This document shows positions 36,001 to 43,212 of a DNA stretch of 64,000 bases, in pieces. The notes under the pieces were generated by a model. The model saw nothing but the letters and a program-made list of their open reading frames with translations, had not been told where the DNA came from and did not search any database. The DNA is from a bacterium. Lineage in GTDB: Bacteria; AUK180. The stretch's first letter is position 1. The number at the start of each line of letters is the position of its first letter. The stretch spans positions 136,941-200,940 of the forward strand of contig JAGLGN010000020.1 in the NCBI GenBank assembly GCA_023144005.1, read 5' to 3'. Both the position numbers and the translations under genes were made by a program.

Positions 36001-38269
36001 AGCTCAAGTTTACCGCGCCGATCGCCTCGCCTGTTGATGCCGAAAGATCCGAAATATCAGCTGGCGGTACGGCATCGGACGGTTGACCGTAACTTGTTAT
36101 TTCCAATTTCCATGAATTGATCTGCCCCGTATCCTGCCCCGCATTATCAGAAACAAATAACTTCCAGATACCGGAACCGTTCTCTCCGATAAAGTCGTCT
36201 AATTTACCGGGGCCGGCCTCTAATGTATTCGTATTGTACCAGGTAACGATATTATCCGCCGAGCCGCCGCCTTTATTGTGCAGCGTTGCCTCGGTCCCCT
36301 CGGGTGAAATAACCTTGACGATCAGGTCGCCGATATAAGTATGTGTGATATCGCAATAAACATTTACCTCTGAAATGGCGCCGACATTTGATAGATCCTG
36401 CGAGCTGTTCACGCCGGAAGCGCTGTTGTCCGGTATCGCCTTCGGCGTATCAGAGCTTGTAAATGTATTCTGTGAAGGTGTGCCGACTATAATGCTGAAT
36501 CCCACTGATTTGCTATAAGACCCGTCAGCACTTATGTTCAATGTAAAATTCACCGTATGCCCTGCGGGACAACCGGCATTTATAGCTACCTGATAATATG
36601 GAGAATTACAGGTCCCCGTTGTATTGTGCCCTATATCCGAAAAAGTCGCATAGCTATCATTTATCGTTACATAGCTGTCAGATTCGGAAAGCGTCGCAGA
36701 TACTCCGGTCGCGCCGCCGCCGTTATTTTCTAATGTGACCCTGAAATAAAAGGTTTCACCCGGTGCGGCATAATGATCGCCTGAATCGTCTATATAATTT
36801 GAATGATAAGTTATATCAGGAGTCGCCGAGCCGCCGAGAAGCTGATAGGCGGCATAAACATCTATTACCCCTTTGCCGTAATTATTATCCTCTTCTCTCT
36901 GGCCGGGGCCATAGACCGCGGTGTTATATAGGGCGTTCTTGATATCGTTAACACTTGCTGACGGCTTTGCCTGCAGCAATAATGCAGCAGCACCAGCAAC
37001 ATGCGGACATGCCATTGATGTGCCGTCACCATATTTGTAGCCGGTATTACCGTCACCTGCAACAGACCATACCTGAACACCGGGCGCGGAAACCTCCGGC
37101 TTTATTGTTGTACCCGTACCACAGGTAGAAGGGCCTCTTGATGAAAAATCCGCAATGGTGTTCGCGCTGTCAACCGCACCGACCGCAAAAGCATTGATAG
37201 CTGATGTTATTCTACTGGCGGGAGAACCGATCGTTTTTGAACCCGGCCCTGAATTGCCAGCGGAAAAGAAAAGGACACAGCCGGCTGCTTCACAATTGTC
37301 TATATAGGAATAATATCCGCTATCACAAACACCACCGCCATAGGCAGTCGTCGCTCCCCATGAATTATTTAATATATCGGGAACATCATCAGAGGTAGAT
37401 GAGTTGCCGTCGGGATCCGCCAGCCACTGAAAACATTTGATCGTATTTTCTTCGGATGCGCTGCCGCTGGTATTGAACATTCTTACAGCTATCCACTTTG
37501 CGCCGGGAGCCACTCCATACTTGATACCGCCGGAGACATCCTCGCCGACTATTGAACCCATTGTATGCGAGCCGTGCTGCCAGGTATCGACACCGCCGTC
37601 TTTCGGAATAGTGCTGCCTTCCCATGGATCGAACCAGCATTGGGAATTGGGCTTTGAATTACCGAGCCACTTATCTTTCAGGTCTTTGTGATAATAATTG
37701 ACACCCGTGTCCATGTTCGCGATGATAAGGCCGGTTCCGTCATAGCCCTCCGCCCACATGTCATCGGCGTTTATCAGTTTTACACCGTAATCCTTTACCT
37801 CAGCCCTGACGCCTCTGACGGGTTGATTGGCAAATTCATTTTCGGGAATGAAAAATTTCAATTCTGCACGGACAAGTTCAACATCGTCTCTTGCCGCGAT
37901 CTCGTATATAACAGCCTTTTTTGCGGTTACAGTGAATCCGTTGAATATCCAAAAGGAAGTATATCTTTCTACATCCGATTTTAATTGATGCCGCGCAAGA
38001 ACATCCTTGAGCTCTACTTGTGTCGAAGCCGCTCTGTCCGTAAGAGTATCTATTACCTGCTTGTGAATTTCTGATCTTGTATTTCCTACTCCGCGAAGAT
38101 CCTCGGAGAGCATCCTTGCGTCTACTTGATCCTTGAGATGGACGACTACTGAGATATAATCCTCATCGCCTGCTTTAATTAACATATCCTGCAGATCTCC
38201 CCCGATCTCATTTGCATTCAATGAAATAGTAAAAAGCGATACCAAAAATATTAAAAATAACTTTTTCAT
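30014..38269 (-). CDS. Giant subtilisin-family (S8) surface protease with repeat domains and C-terminal sorting-like domain
   Basis: 2751 residues with a signal peptide (about 1-19). The catalytic triad is complete: Asp187 (NMDTGVNYY), His232 (QHGSHTMGS) and Ser418 (GTSMACPHVAGAAAL), with oxyanion Asn301 (NNSWG). A propeptide precedes it (about 20-160). Downstream are proprotein-convertase P domains (about 600-720 and 1180-1300), three or more Fn3 domains, and repeated ILLVDDD...NSGGHLLF domains of DUF4350-like type (about 850, 1430 and 1900). A TolB-like propeller (about 2130-2400) and a C-terminal PNPFKP...GIYFVVF FlgD/type-IX-like domain (last ~115 residues) complete it. It probably degrades extracellular protein while anchored at the surface. 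It has its own promoter at 38298-38326. Confidence 0.9.
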   Translation of the reverse strand: MKKLFLIFLVSLFTISLNANEIGGDLQDMLIKAGDEDYISVVVHLKDQVDARMLSEDLRGVGNTRSEIHKQVIDTLTDRAASTQVELKDVLARHQLKSDVERYTSFWIFNGFTVTAKKAVIYEIAARDDVELVRAELKFFIPENEFANQPVRGVRAEVKDYGVKLINADDMWAEGYDGTGLIIANMDTGVNYYHKDLKDKWLGNSKPNSQCWFDPWEGSTIPKDGGVDTWQHGSHTMGSIVGEDVSGGIKYGVAPGAKWIAVRMFNTSGSASEENTIKCFQWLADPDGNSSTSDDVPDILNNSWGATTAYGGGVCDSGYYSYIDNCEAAGCVLFFSAGNSGPGSKTIGSPASRITSAINAFAVGAVDSANTIADFSSRGPSTCGTGTTIKPEVSAPGVQVWSVAGDGNTGYKYGDGTSMACPHVAGAAALLLQAKPSASVNDIKNALYNTAVYGPGQREEDNNYGKGVIDVYAAYQLLGGSATPDITYHSNYIDDSGDHYAAPGETFYFRVTLENNGGGATGVSATLSESDSYVTINDSYATFSDIGHNTTGTCNSPYYQVAINAGCPAGHTVNFTLNISADGSYSKSVGFSIIVGTPSQNTFTSSDTPKAIPDNSASGVNSSQDLSNVGAISEVNVYCDITHTYIGDLIVKVISPEGTEATLHNKGGGSADNIVTWYNTNTLEAGPGKLDDFIGENGSGIWKLFVSDNAGQDTGQINSWKLEITSYGQPSDAVPPADISDLSASTGEAIGAVNLSWTSPGDDGASDTATRYVIKYNTVNITDGNWISSSALSNIPSPKLAGSSESLTITGLTEGQLYYFAIKTEDEVPNSSGLSNVSSATAKAASAILLVDDDNGATSESYYKTALTNGGFTYDYWNVKNSGSPASSKLSQYQTVIWFTAADYQTTLTSTDESNLISYLNSGGHLLFVSHDYLYQLTGGTSGNITQNFAHNYLKVNSVTNDIGDSYETSANGVAGDPISNALNLTLSGTSPITNYADSITTSDGVTIFKNSKPDPCGIRYDNGTYRTVFLAFPFINISSSASRDTLITKVIDWLDNGGGASDTTAPAAISNLNAAAGAQAGVIDLSWTAPGDDGTSGTAAAYEIKYNTVNITSSNWTSSNNISNPSAPKSSGSGEAISISGFTAGTLYYFAIKTKDEVPNTSGISNVASATPPGTTNELNYTSSDTPKNIPDNNTSGVESIINVSENYTIASVRIYTDIKHTYRGDLLVKVTSPAGTPVTLNNRGGGSADNLIGWFPDALTASGPGALSDFVGQSSSGAWKLHVDDNYAQDTGRIDSWKLEITYNGGGATDEVPPAKITDLAITKLSATSIKLTWTAPGDDGSEGDAAAYIIKCMTAPIYESNWSNASDITGEPAPAASGTQETLTISGLTSGNTYYFAIRTEDEIPNLSDVSNNAWLYLGEPPSDPTTILLVDDDGGSTNVETYYKNALDTNSYSYDNWVVSASGSPSAVTLKNYNIVIWFIGGTYTNTLTATDETNLKSYLNSGGHLFFCGQDYLYEITGGADGAVTGKDFCNNYLKISYVDNDVNDNSQTSRAGDPISNGLNLTLNASSPITNYSDDFDTTGEWFYKDSAGYASATRVENSTYKLVFMALPYENINSATTQAQLMDNIVQYLSAGPAAPTGLAVFNPNEDGTLNISWNSSPDTIVLGYKLYYELSDTTQFNVVANVSKTPKTSLSTTGRNTSSALNVNSLSLLTEKSGSYRVLQSTDGSFYDEPPVSPIDVGINTNLQINNLINSSKYKVWVTAYGSGNEGDRSSEESGTPTVSDNQFYFTCEIDDTDATGGVKNGCLDPGEQNVKVIVTLINNGSATAYNPTATLQKWDSADSNYSINSNSSAYADIASYGGTVICQTPYTVNVSTDCPVGHTISLQLNASGSNDYSTKFYFDTFVGQAQVLLVRDDDWDYLLTDGGKIKQALVDADITFAEWDTILYGSPNFTSGSSSNMNIAPYQAVVWFTGLGYDATLTNYDEENLRNYLNCGGNLFLSSQDYLWDRGQISSFAHNYLHIDSYYGDAQSNQQTGIADDPISDGMIFDLSYAFTDYSDDLIPLSDAQGILINNNGNYGGIRYPADGVPSDYRVVFFAFPFESIVDTGYVGCNKQDVMQRVLRWLTGFDYDSTITSGDVVLFPEWSNDGQKIAYLYREVSGETNIRVTERLSGNSVANTIDITNTLDDVSHVSQISWSYDDQYIIFGKRIGDFLRIAKVKYDGTQKGASELYQPTNALYLGSYTDPDYSDGAYQNDGKSRIVISACGDIWVYEPNNTSNADSGLKRITNLSDPLSTYAVVDKLYQPKWSEDGNKITFVDRWPDSSSYPGDGDIYTIDNVQNIISGGREPVSNWSDPDLYAVAASTYPEWSPSFSLDGTMVSYNFDYNASFENVNFWTDPAGEFSSTDFDAYKRDSLGVGSADLLEAKSYNEGLIKWAPAGGDVFTYISRWSDGTYHLTTFNDSSIGGFTVKKFKAEEEFYTLCDNSRSSVTIPTYLFTEHDGDLRIVVPSYIPGCSSNLLPIGEYREFSIDGARPEIGEELITVVIPFTAPAIRKIRDIQAIGLYYRNSAESKWEKVESEYTIDKKRNGNFTAAVDKLGIYGLFYDKNFKAKAIDDLSLITIVPNPFKPMDDDDDTGKTEGGIIFNNLPDNIKKITIYNISGEKISQWKESDEGTVIVYVKTTDAMDPATYVQQYYPTFITGINGGVARWIVKNDQYEDVASGIYFVVFEDADGNTKVKKAAVIK

Positions 38270-38297
38270 TTTCCCCGACTCCTCATAATATAGTATT

Positions 38298-38326
38298 TTA
38301 TATAACTATTTATGGAAATTGTCAAG
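38298..38326 (-). promoter_or_regulatory. Promoter of the giant protease gene
   Basis: TTGACA (38326-38321), 17-nt spacer, TATAAA (38303-38298). GAGGAG precedes the ATG. Divergent from the promoter at 38339. Confidence 0.75.
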
Positions 38327-38338
38327 TTTTTGGGAGGC

Positions 38339-38367
38339 TTGCATTTTTATCAGTTTTCATTTAGAAT
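38339..38367 (+). promoter_or_regulatory. Promoter of the 38389 outer-membrane protein gene
   Basis: TTGCAT (38339-38344), 17-nt spacer, TAGAAT (38362-38367). The -35 regions of the two divergent promoters lie 12 bp apart, which leaves room for shared control. Confidence 0.65.
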
Positions 38368-38388
38368 TCATTAGGAATAGGAGTTAAT

Positions 38389-39774
38389 ATGAAGAAAATT
38401 CTTGTATTTATCATGATCTTTGTTTTTGCCGCCTTTGCTTTTGCCAATATCCGCCTTGATTCATTTCTTCTTGACGGCGGAGAGATCGCAGATCCAGCGG
38501 GCGATGCTATTTACAATCCCGCACTATTTGATGCGGGAGACAGTCTGACCATCCTCCTTGATGCGGAGATGAATATGATCAAGACAGAGTCCGAATTCAA
38601 GCGGGTCCGCAATAACACTGATTACGAGATGGAAGAGATACAGGAAACTGTTTCTTCTCCCTGGATATTTGCGGCAAAGAAATTCGGCGACTTGTCGTTC
38701 GGCCTCAATCTGAACACAATGTTCGGCGGCAGCGAGGAGATCCTTGACGAATACCGGATAAATATTTCTGATGTTTATACACAGGATGAGACTACAACAA
38801 ACGATTTAGGAAACAGCCTCTTTGAACTGGCCGGTCTGGTCGGATTCCAGGGAGAAAATTTTTCTACCGGGATAACGGTCGGAATATCTGCTTTGAAAAA
38901 TACATTGGAAACCACTTTTGTAGATGACCTGGACAGCGTGAATAACTTCGACGATCAAACGGAAAGCGTCGATACACTTATCACTTTCACCCCCGGGTTT
39001 GCAATAGAGTTAACTTTCGGCAGATTGCTCTTCTCAATTCCAATAAAGATCGTTCAGAATTTCTGGCAATACGACTGGGACGGAAGCGGTTATGAAACTG
39101 ATTACAATGATACCGGCAGCGAAATGGTTCCCACGCTTGGTTTGATGCGTAAGCTCTTCGGGATGGATTTCCGGTTCTCACTTGGTTTAGTGATGAGAAG
39201 CACCTCCCGAAAATACAATCACTATGACGACCCCGATGAAGCTACGATCGGTTACGAGGATAAAGGCAGCGGGATAACATCATTTCTTTCATTTACACAA
39301 TCCCTTGACAACGGTTTCAATTATTACGGCATCAGACTCTCTTCGCTCAGCGGAAAGATCACATATACATATGACGCGGATATTACTGATGCGGCTTACG
39401 AAGCGACTACTCTTGATTCGGGAAATTTCACATTAAAAATATTCATGGGTTTCGAAAGAAGGATCTGTAATAAACTTGACCTTAGAATCGGATTGGCATG
39501 GACACCTGTCCGGAGCATCAAAGAAGTCGAGAAAACAGTAGATGAAGTGAATACAGCAGTGACAGACATTACAGAAAAGTCGAATACGGGGAATTTCGAG
39601 CTTGGAGTTTCCCTCTATTCTCAAATAAATAATAAGTTCGGTCTTGAGATCTCTCTTTCAGCCCTATTGAATACTTCAAATTCAGCGGAGACAATTGATA
39701 CTCTCGAGCCGAATGATATTGATACGAGTGAAAACTCCGAAGTCCGCTTTGCACTGGGAATTCGATTTAATTAA
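38389..39774 (+). CDS. Outer-membrane barrel protein, family not recognised
   Basis: 461 residues with a signal peptide (MKKILVFIMIFVFAAFAFA). The mature N-terminus has DPAGDAIYNPALFDAGDSL, reminiscent of PorV/FadL proteins. Alternating strands follow, and the protein ends in SEVRFALGIRFN, a plausible terminal barrel strand. AGGAG lies 6 nt before the ATG. It is divergent from the giant protease and convergent with the OmpA-like gene, with a GGGACGG palindrome between the converging ends. Confidence 0.75.
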   Translation: MKKILVFIMIFVFAAFAFANIRLDSFLLDGGEIADPAGDAIYNPALFDAGDSLTILLDAEMNMIKTESEFKRVRNNTDYEMEEIQETVSSPWIFAAKKFGDLSFGLNLNTMFGGSEEILDEYRINISDVYTQDETTTNDLGNSLFELAGLVGFQGENFSTGITVGISALKNTLETTFVDDLDSVNNFDDQTESVDTLITFTPGFAIELTFGRLLFSIPIKIVQNFWQYDWDGSGYETDYNDTGSEMVPTLGLMRKLFGMDFRFSLGLVMRSTSRKYNHYDDPDEATIGYEDKGSGITSFLSFTQSLDNGFNYYGIRLSSLSGKITYTYDADITDAAYEATTLDSGNFTLKIFMGFERRICNKLDLRIGLAWTPVRSIKEVEKTVDEVNTAVTDITEKSNTGNFELGVSLYSQINNKFGLEISLSALLNTSNSAETIDTLEPNDIDTSENSEVRFALGIRFN

Positions 39775-39794
39775 GCCTATACTTTTTTGTATAA

Positions 39795-39954
39795 TTAGGG
39801 ACGGTCTTTGATTTTGTACACTAATCCCTGAATTTAGACACGAAGAATTCAACACTTACAAATGTAAAGACTGCGCCAGCTTAATAAAATCAGAGATTAT
39901 TCCGAACATTCTGAATATTATGACATAGTGTACAAACTCAAAGACCGTCCCTAA
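39795..39954. mobile_element. GGGACGG palindromic element C
   Basis: 29-bp inverted repeats at 39795-39823 and 39926-39954 match with one mismatch, with outer end TTAGGGACGGTCTTTGA. The 102-bp interior is AT-rich and non-coding. It sits exactly between two convergent genes and could end transcription from both sides. Confidence 0.8.
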
Positions 39955-39969
39955 GATAATAAGATAAGA

Positions 39970-40842
39970 CTATCGTCTAAAGTAACCTTCCTCTCGGAAG
40001 AAGACGAACTGAATAACATTAGAAACATCGCCTTCCAGGGTAAGATTTTGATCTGTTTCGATCTCGATATCAAACTTCGTAATGCTTTCTGCATCAAGAT
40101 ATTCTACTAAAAGATCAGCCCTTTTGCCGGAGATCTTCCTGTTTTTCTTCGGGGTATCATATTCCTCAGCAAAAGTTCTGATCTTTAAATGATAGACCGG
40201 GTATGACCTCATCACTTCGACAATAGCGTCCAATTCATTCTGGAATAGGTCATCATATTGTGTTGTTTTCATATTAAAACTATTATTCATTATGAAGAAT
40301 GGGCCTCTTCCGCTATTGGAGACTTTCAGATCGTACTTGGCTCCTGCCACTTGGATCTTCTTGATAAATTTCTTCTCCGTAGCAGTTCTATCAATAAGCA
40401 TCTTGGCTTTTGCCCTGGCGCGCATTGCGATGGCCTTTGATCGTGCTTTGTTCTTTGCCTTTTCCGCTTCTGTCAATACAGGTTCCGGCTCCGGTTCGGG
40501 TTCCGGTTCAGGCTCATATTCCAATTCCGCCTTTGCCATAAGTTCATTGGCTTCTTTTTCCATCTCAGAAGCTGAGGTAAATTTTTCAGTAGCTTCGTCA
40601 TAGAGCTCTGTCATTTCCTCCAGTTCTTCAATCGTCATTTCTTCTATTTCCATTTCTGCCAATTCATTTGCATTGGTATACGCGATTTCTGCTTCTTCAA
40701 AATAAACGGTGGCATCATCAAATAACTCTACCGCATCGTCAAATAGATCACCATATATAAAAGAAAAGGCTCCGAAAAATATAATAACGCTACATAATAC
40801 GACCGAGGGTAAGTGGCCTTTTATTTTTTCTCTTTTGATCAT
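39970..40842 (-). CDS. Envelope protein with coiled coil, Glu-Pro spacer and OmpA-like C-terminus
   Basis: 290 residues. A hydrophobic segment at about 13-30 acts as a signal or anchor. An acidic coiled coil follows (about 33-110), including AEMEIEEMTIEELEEMTELY. A run of alternating Glu-Pro (about 111-122, encoded by a short tandem DNA repeat) comes next, then a basic helix, and a divergent OmpA-like domain at about 195-290 (ELDAIVEVMRSYPVYHLKIR, then RKISGKRADLLVEYL). The OmpA part would bind peptidoglycan. Promoter at 40867-40894; ribosome site GAGGAGA. Confidence 0.75.
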   Translation of the reverse strand: MIKREKIKGHLPSVVLCSVIIFFGAFSFIYGDLFDDAVELFDDATVYFEEAEIAYTNANELAEMEIEEMTIEELEEMTELYDEATEKFTSASEMEKEANELMAKAELEYEPEPEPEPEPEPVLTEAEKAKNKARSKAIAMRARAKAKMLIDRTATEKKFIKKIQVAGAKYDLKVSNSGRGPFFIMNNSFNMKTTQYDDLFQNELDAIVEVMRSYPVYHLKIRTFAEEYDTPKKNRKISGKRADLLVEYLDAESITKFDIEIETDQNLTLEGDVSNVIQFVFFREEGYFRR

Positions 40843-40866
40843 TTCAGATCTCCTCTAGTTTTCGGG

Positions 40867-40894
40867 ATTATACCACAAACATCAACGAAATCAA
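40867..40894 (-). promoter_or_regulatory. Promoter of the OmpA-like gene
   Basis: TTGATT (40894-40889), 16-nt spacer, TATAAT (40872-40867) on the minus strand. Confidence 0.7.
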
Positions 40895-41114
40895 AAAAAA
40901 ACAGGCAATATTCGTGTGAAATACCGCAAAAAGTTGGATATATACCTACTTAAATCAATATTATGATATCATTACCTCATGCAATATTTCTCGTCCATAC
41001 CCTATTTTCACCTTCTGTAGCATACACCTGTTATCTAATAGTAAATAATATCAGTTTATTAGTTATTATCGCTCTTACTTCGTCTTCCTCAGCATTTTCT
41101 CTACGTGACACGCT
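40895..41114. other. AT-rich intergenic DNA, nothing recognised
   Basis: A frame crosses this stretch on the plus strand (40963-41625) but runs through several repeats and lacks a ribosome site, so it is not called as a gene. No RNA or palindrome stands out. Confidence 0.5.
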
Positions 41115-41160
41115 AATAGGCTTCCTTTTGGAAGAAGAATTCAAAAACCGTTCTCATGAT
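41115..41160. repeat. 46-bp copy of the sugar-transferase gene 3' end
   Basis: Identical over 46 bp to 41874-41919, the last 15 codons of the downstream-oriented sugar transferase. Its own stop codon (TAG instead of TGA) directly follows the match. The two copies flank a 713-bp repeat-rich segment. Confidence 0.85.
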
Positions 41161-41199
41161 TTCTCCCCGGAACCGTTTGCACCGGGCGTTTCCTTCTCT

Positions 41200-41324
41200 C
41201 ATCCGCTCAACGGGAGCCCGGCAGCGCCGGGCGACCAACCCAAAAGAGTTTTGAACCATTTAAGCGACATTGACATTTTTAACGGCAGGAATGAATGGTG
41301 GCGAAGCCGAAAATATCCAATTGT
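41200..41324. repeat. 125-bp hairpin module, copy 1
   Basis: About 94% identical to 41509-41633. It contains the perfect hairpin GCCCGGC-AGC-GCCGGGC. A related but different hairpin, GCACGGC-GCA-GCCGTGC, lies between the copies at about 41415-41431. Confidence 0.8.
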
Positions 41325-41508
41325 GGTTCTTCTCCCAAATAGTTGGCCTTTTCTTCTCCCTCTACTCACTTTTTTCTATTTTCTTTTCTCTGCTTTGTCC
41401 TCTCCCCCTCACTCGAGCACGGCGCAGCCGTGCGCCCCACCGAGAGTTCCGGAAGGAGCAGGTGTTCTAATACATAGATATGTTAACTATTTCTTTATTT
41501 CCTTCCCG

Positions 41509-41633
41509 CATCCGCTCAACGGGAGCCCGGCAGCGCCGGGCGACCAACCCAAAAGAGTTTTGAACCGTTTAAGTGACATTGACATTTTTAACGGCCTGAA
41601 TGAGTGGTGGCGAAGCCAAAAATAGCCAATTGT
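41509..41633. repeat. 125-bp hairpin module, copy 2
   Basis: Same unit as 41200-41324 at an offset of 309 bp. The flanking 41634-41842 holds a further degenerate direct repeat of AAGACGGA-CAAAACTC type (near 41719 and 41811). Confidence 0.8.
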
Positions 41634-41842
41634 CTGAGTGAGCTAAAGCTAACGAGTTTTGGAATTTTAATGAGTGCTGGCCGTGGTGAGTATCGTCGCA
41701 AAAAATGACATGGGAACAAAGACGGATCAAAACTCCATTAAATAATATACTATTTTTCTTTTTGAACATCATTTAAATGATGTGAGAAAAGCATATGTTA
41801 ATAATGAAAAGACGGAACAAAACTCAACTAAATAATCTTCAT

Positions 41843-41871
41843 TCAATTGTCAATTTCATATTGACAATTGA
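41843..41871 (-). terminator. Hairpin abutting the sugar-transferase stop codon
   Basis: Perfect 12-bp stem TCAATTGTCAAT/ATTGACAATTGA with a 5-nt loop, starting 1 nt after the stop codon (41872-41874). The stem is AT-rich and no U-run follows, so termination is plausible but not certain. Confidence 0.5.
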
Positions 41872-43212
41872 TCAATAGGCTTCCTTTTGGAAGAAGAATT
41901 CAAAAACCGTTCTCATGATGATCTTGATATCGAAGACCAGCGACCAATTATTGATATAATACAGATCAAAAAGCGTTCTCTCCCGAATAGATGTGTTCCC
42001 ACGCCAGCCATTGATCTGAGACCATCCGGTGATGCCTGACTTGACATTGTGCCGCATGGAATACCAGGGTATCTCCTTTTTGAATTTCTCCACAAAGAAC
42101 TCCCTTTCGGGGCGCGGCCCCACAACGGACATGTCTCCGATAAAAACATTTATGAACTGCGGGGTCTCATCCAGAGAGGTCTTTCTGAGAAATTCTCCGA
42201 TGGAGGTGCGCCGTGGATCATCCTTTTTCGCCCAGACAGGCCCCGAGGTGTCCTCGGCATCGATCTTCATTGTCCGGAACTTGATGATCTTGAAGATGCG
42301 CCCTTTCTTTGTTATGCGCTCCTGTAGATAGAATACAGGGCCCTTTGAGGAGAACTTGACCAGAAATCCGATCATAAGCCAAGGGATCAGCAATAAGATC
42401 ATGGCGATCAGAGAAAAAAGGATATCAAAAAGCCTCTTGAAGAAGGCTCCGACGCCCGAGATCTCCCGTTTTTTCATTCTCAAAGCGGGAAGTCCGGCAA
42501 CATTGAAGAGCTCAAGATGAGGTGAAATTCCGGAAAATATGTCGGAGAAATATATGATATGTGTCATTGGAGATATAGTACCGTCTTCGATCAATTTTGT
42601 CAGTTGCTTCACTGAAAAGGTATCAAGATCCCAGAAGATGGTCGCGGAATCACCGAAATTTCCGGAGTCCAATGCGGAGATCACATCCTTCACATGATAA
42701 CCAAGACGCTTCAAATGTGATAGGCGTTTTGTGAGAAGTTCCGAATCCTTATCAGCGACTATCAGCGCATCCTCGCTTCCATATCCCCTTTTGTAAAAAT
42801 GCTCCGCCAGGCGGTTCATTGCAAAGCGGAAAAAAGCTGTGATCACAAAGACCAGAAGAAGATTGCCGGCGATCAGTGTTCTTGAAAATGTAAATTCCCT
42901 GAAAAAGAAGGTGAAGGCGAGGGCAATTACAGAGCCCGAAAAGAGGGCAATAAAAACAGAATACCATTCATCGATGACAGAGATAAAGTAATGTCTTCGA
43001 TAAAGACGGGACCGCTCAAAGAGCAGCGCCCATATCAAGGCTTGTATGCTGAATAGCCAAATATATGGCAAAACAGAGGGAATCCCCAGTTTCACAGGGA
43101 ATATTCCCCATTTGAATCTCAGATAATACCCCAAAAGAGAGGCAAGGAAAAAGATCAACAGTTCGCAAATGACCTTAATTAAGGGAGAATCAAATAGATT
43201 CCATTTTTTCAT
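41872..43212 (-). CDS. Polyprenyl glycosylphosphotransferase (undecaprenyl-phosphate sugar transferase)
   Basis: 446 residues of the WbaP/WcaJ type, which starts lipid-linked polysaccharide synthesis by moving a sugar phosphate to undecaprenyl phosphate at the inner membrane. About four to five N-terminal membrane segments (to about 145) are followed by a nucleotide-binding-like middle domain. The C-terminal bacterial sugar-transferase domain (about 245-446) includes KFRTM, DETPQFINVFIGDMSVVGPR and SGITGWSQING. The start overlaps the upstream glycosyltransferase by 23 nt. The last 15 codons are duplicated at 41115-41160. Confidence 0.93.
   Translation of the reverse strand: MKKWNLFDSPLIKVICELLIFFLASLLGYYLRFKWGIFPVKLGIPSVLPYIWLFSIQALIWALLFERSRLYRRHYFISVIDEWYSVFIALFSGSVIALAFTFFFREFTFSRTLIAGNLLLVFVITAFFRFAMNRLAEHFYKRGYGSEDALIVADKDSELLTKRLSHLKRLGYHVKDVISALDSGNFGDSATIFWDLDTFSVKQLTKLIEDGTISPMTHIIYFSDIFSGISPHLELFNVAGLPALRMKKREISGVGAFFKRLFDILFSLIAMILLLIPWLMIGFLVKFSSKGPVFYLQERITKKGRIFKIIKFRTMKIDAEDTSGPVWAKKDDPRRTSIGEFLRKTSLDETPQFINVFIGDMSVVGPRPEREFFVEKFKKEIPWYSMRHNVKSGITGWSQINGWRGNTSIRERTLFDLYYINNWSLVFDIKIIMRTVFEFFFQKEAY

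Noticed and set aside
40963-41625. 220-residue plus-strand frame between the OmpA-like and sugar-transferase genes
   Set aside because: It runs through the duplicated transferase end and both 125-bp repeats, repeats its own peptide only because the DNA repeats, and has no ribosome site. Best explained as repeat DNA.
41200-41633. Integron attC-like recombination sites
   Set aside because: A sequence resembling the inverse core (GCTCAAC) exists, but no matching GTTRRRY core pairs with it at the right distance, and no integron integrase is seen.
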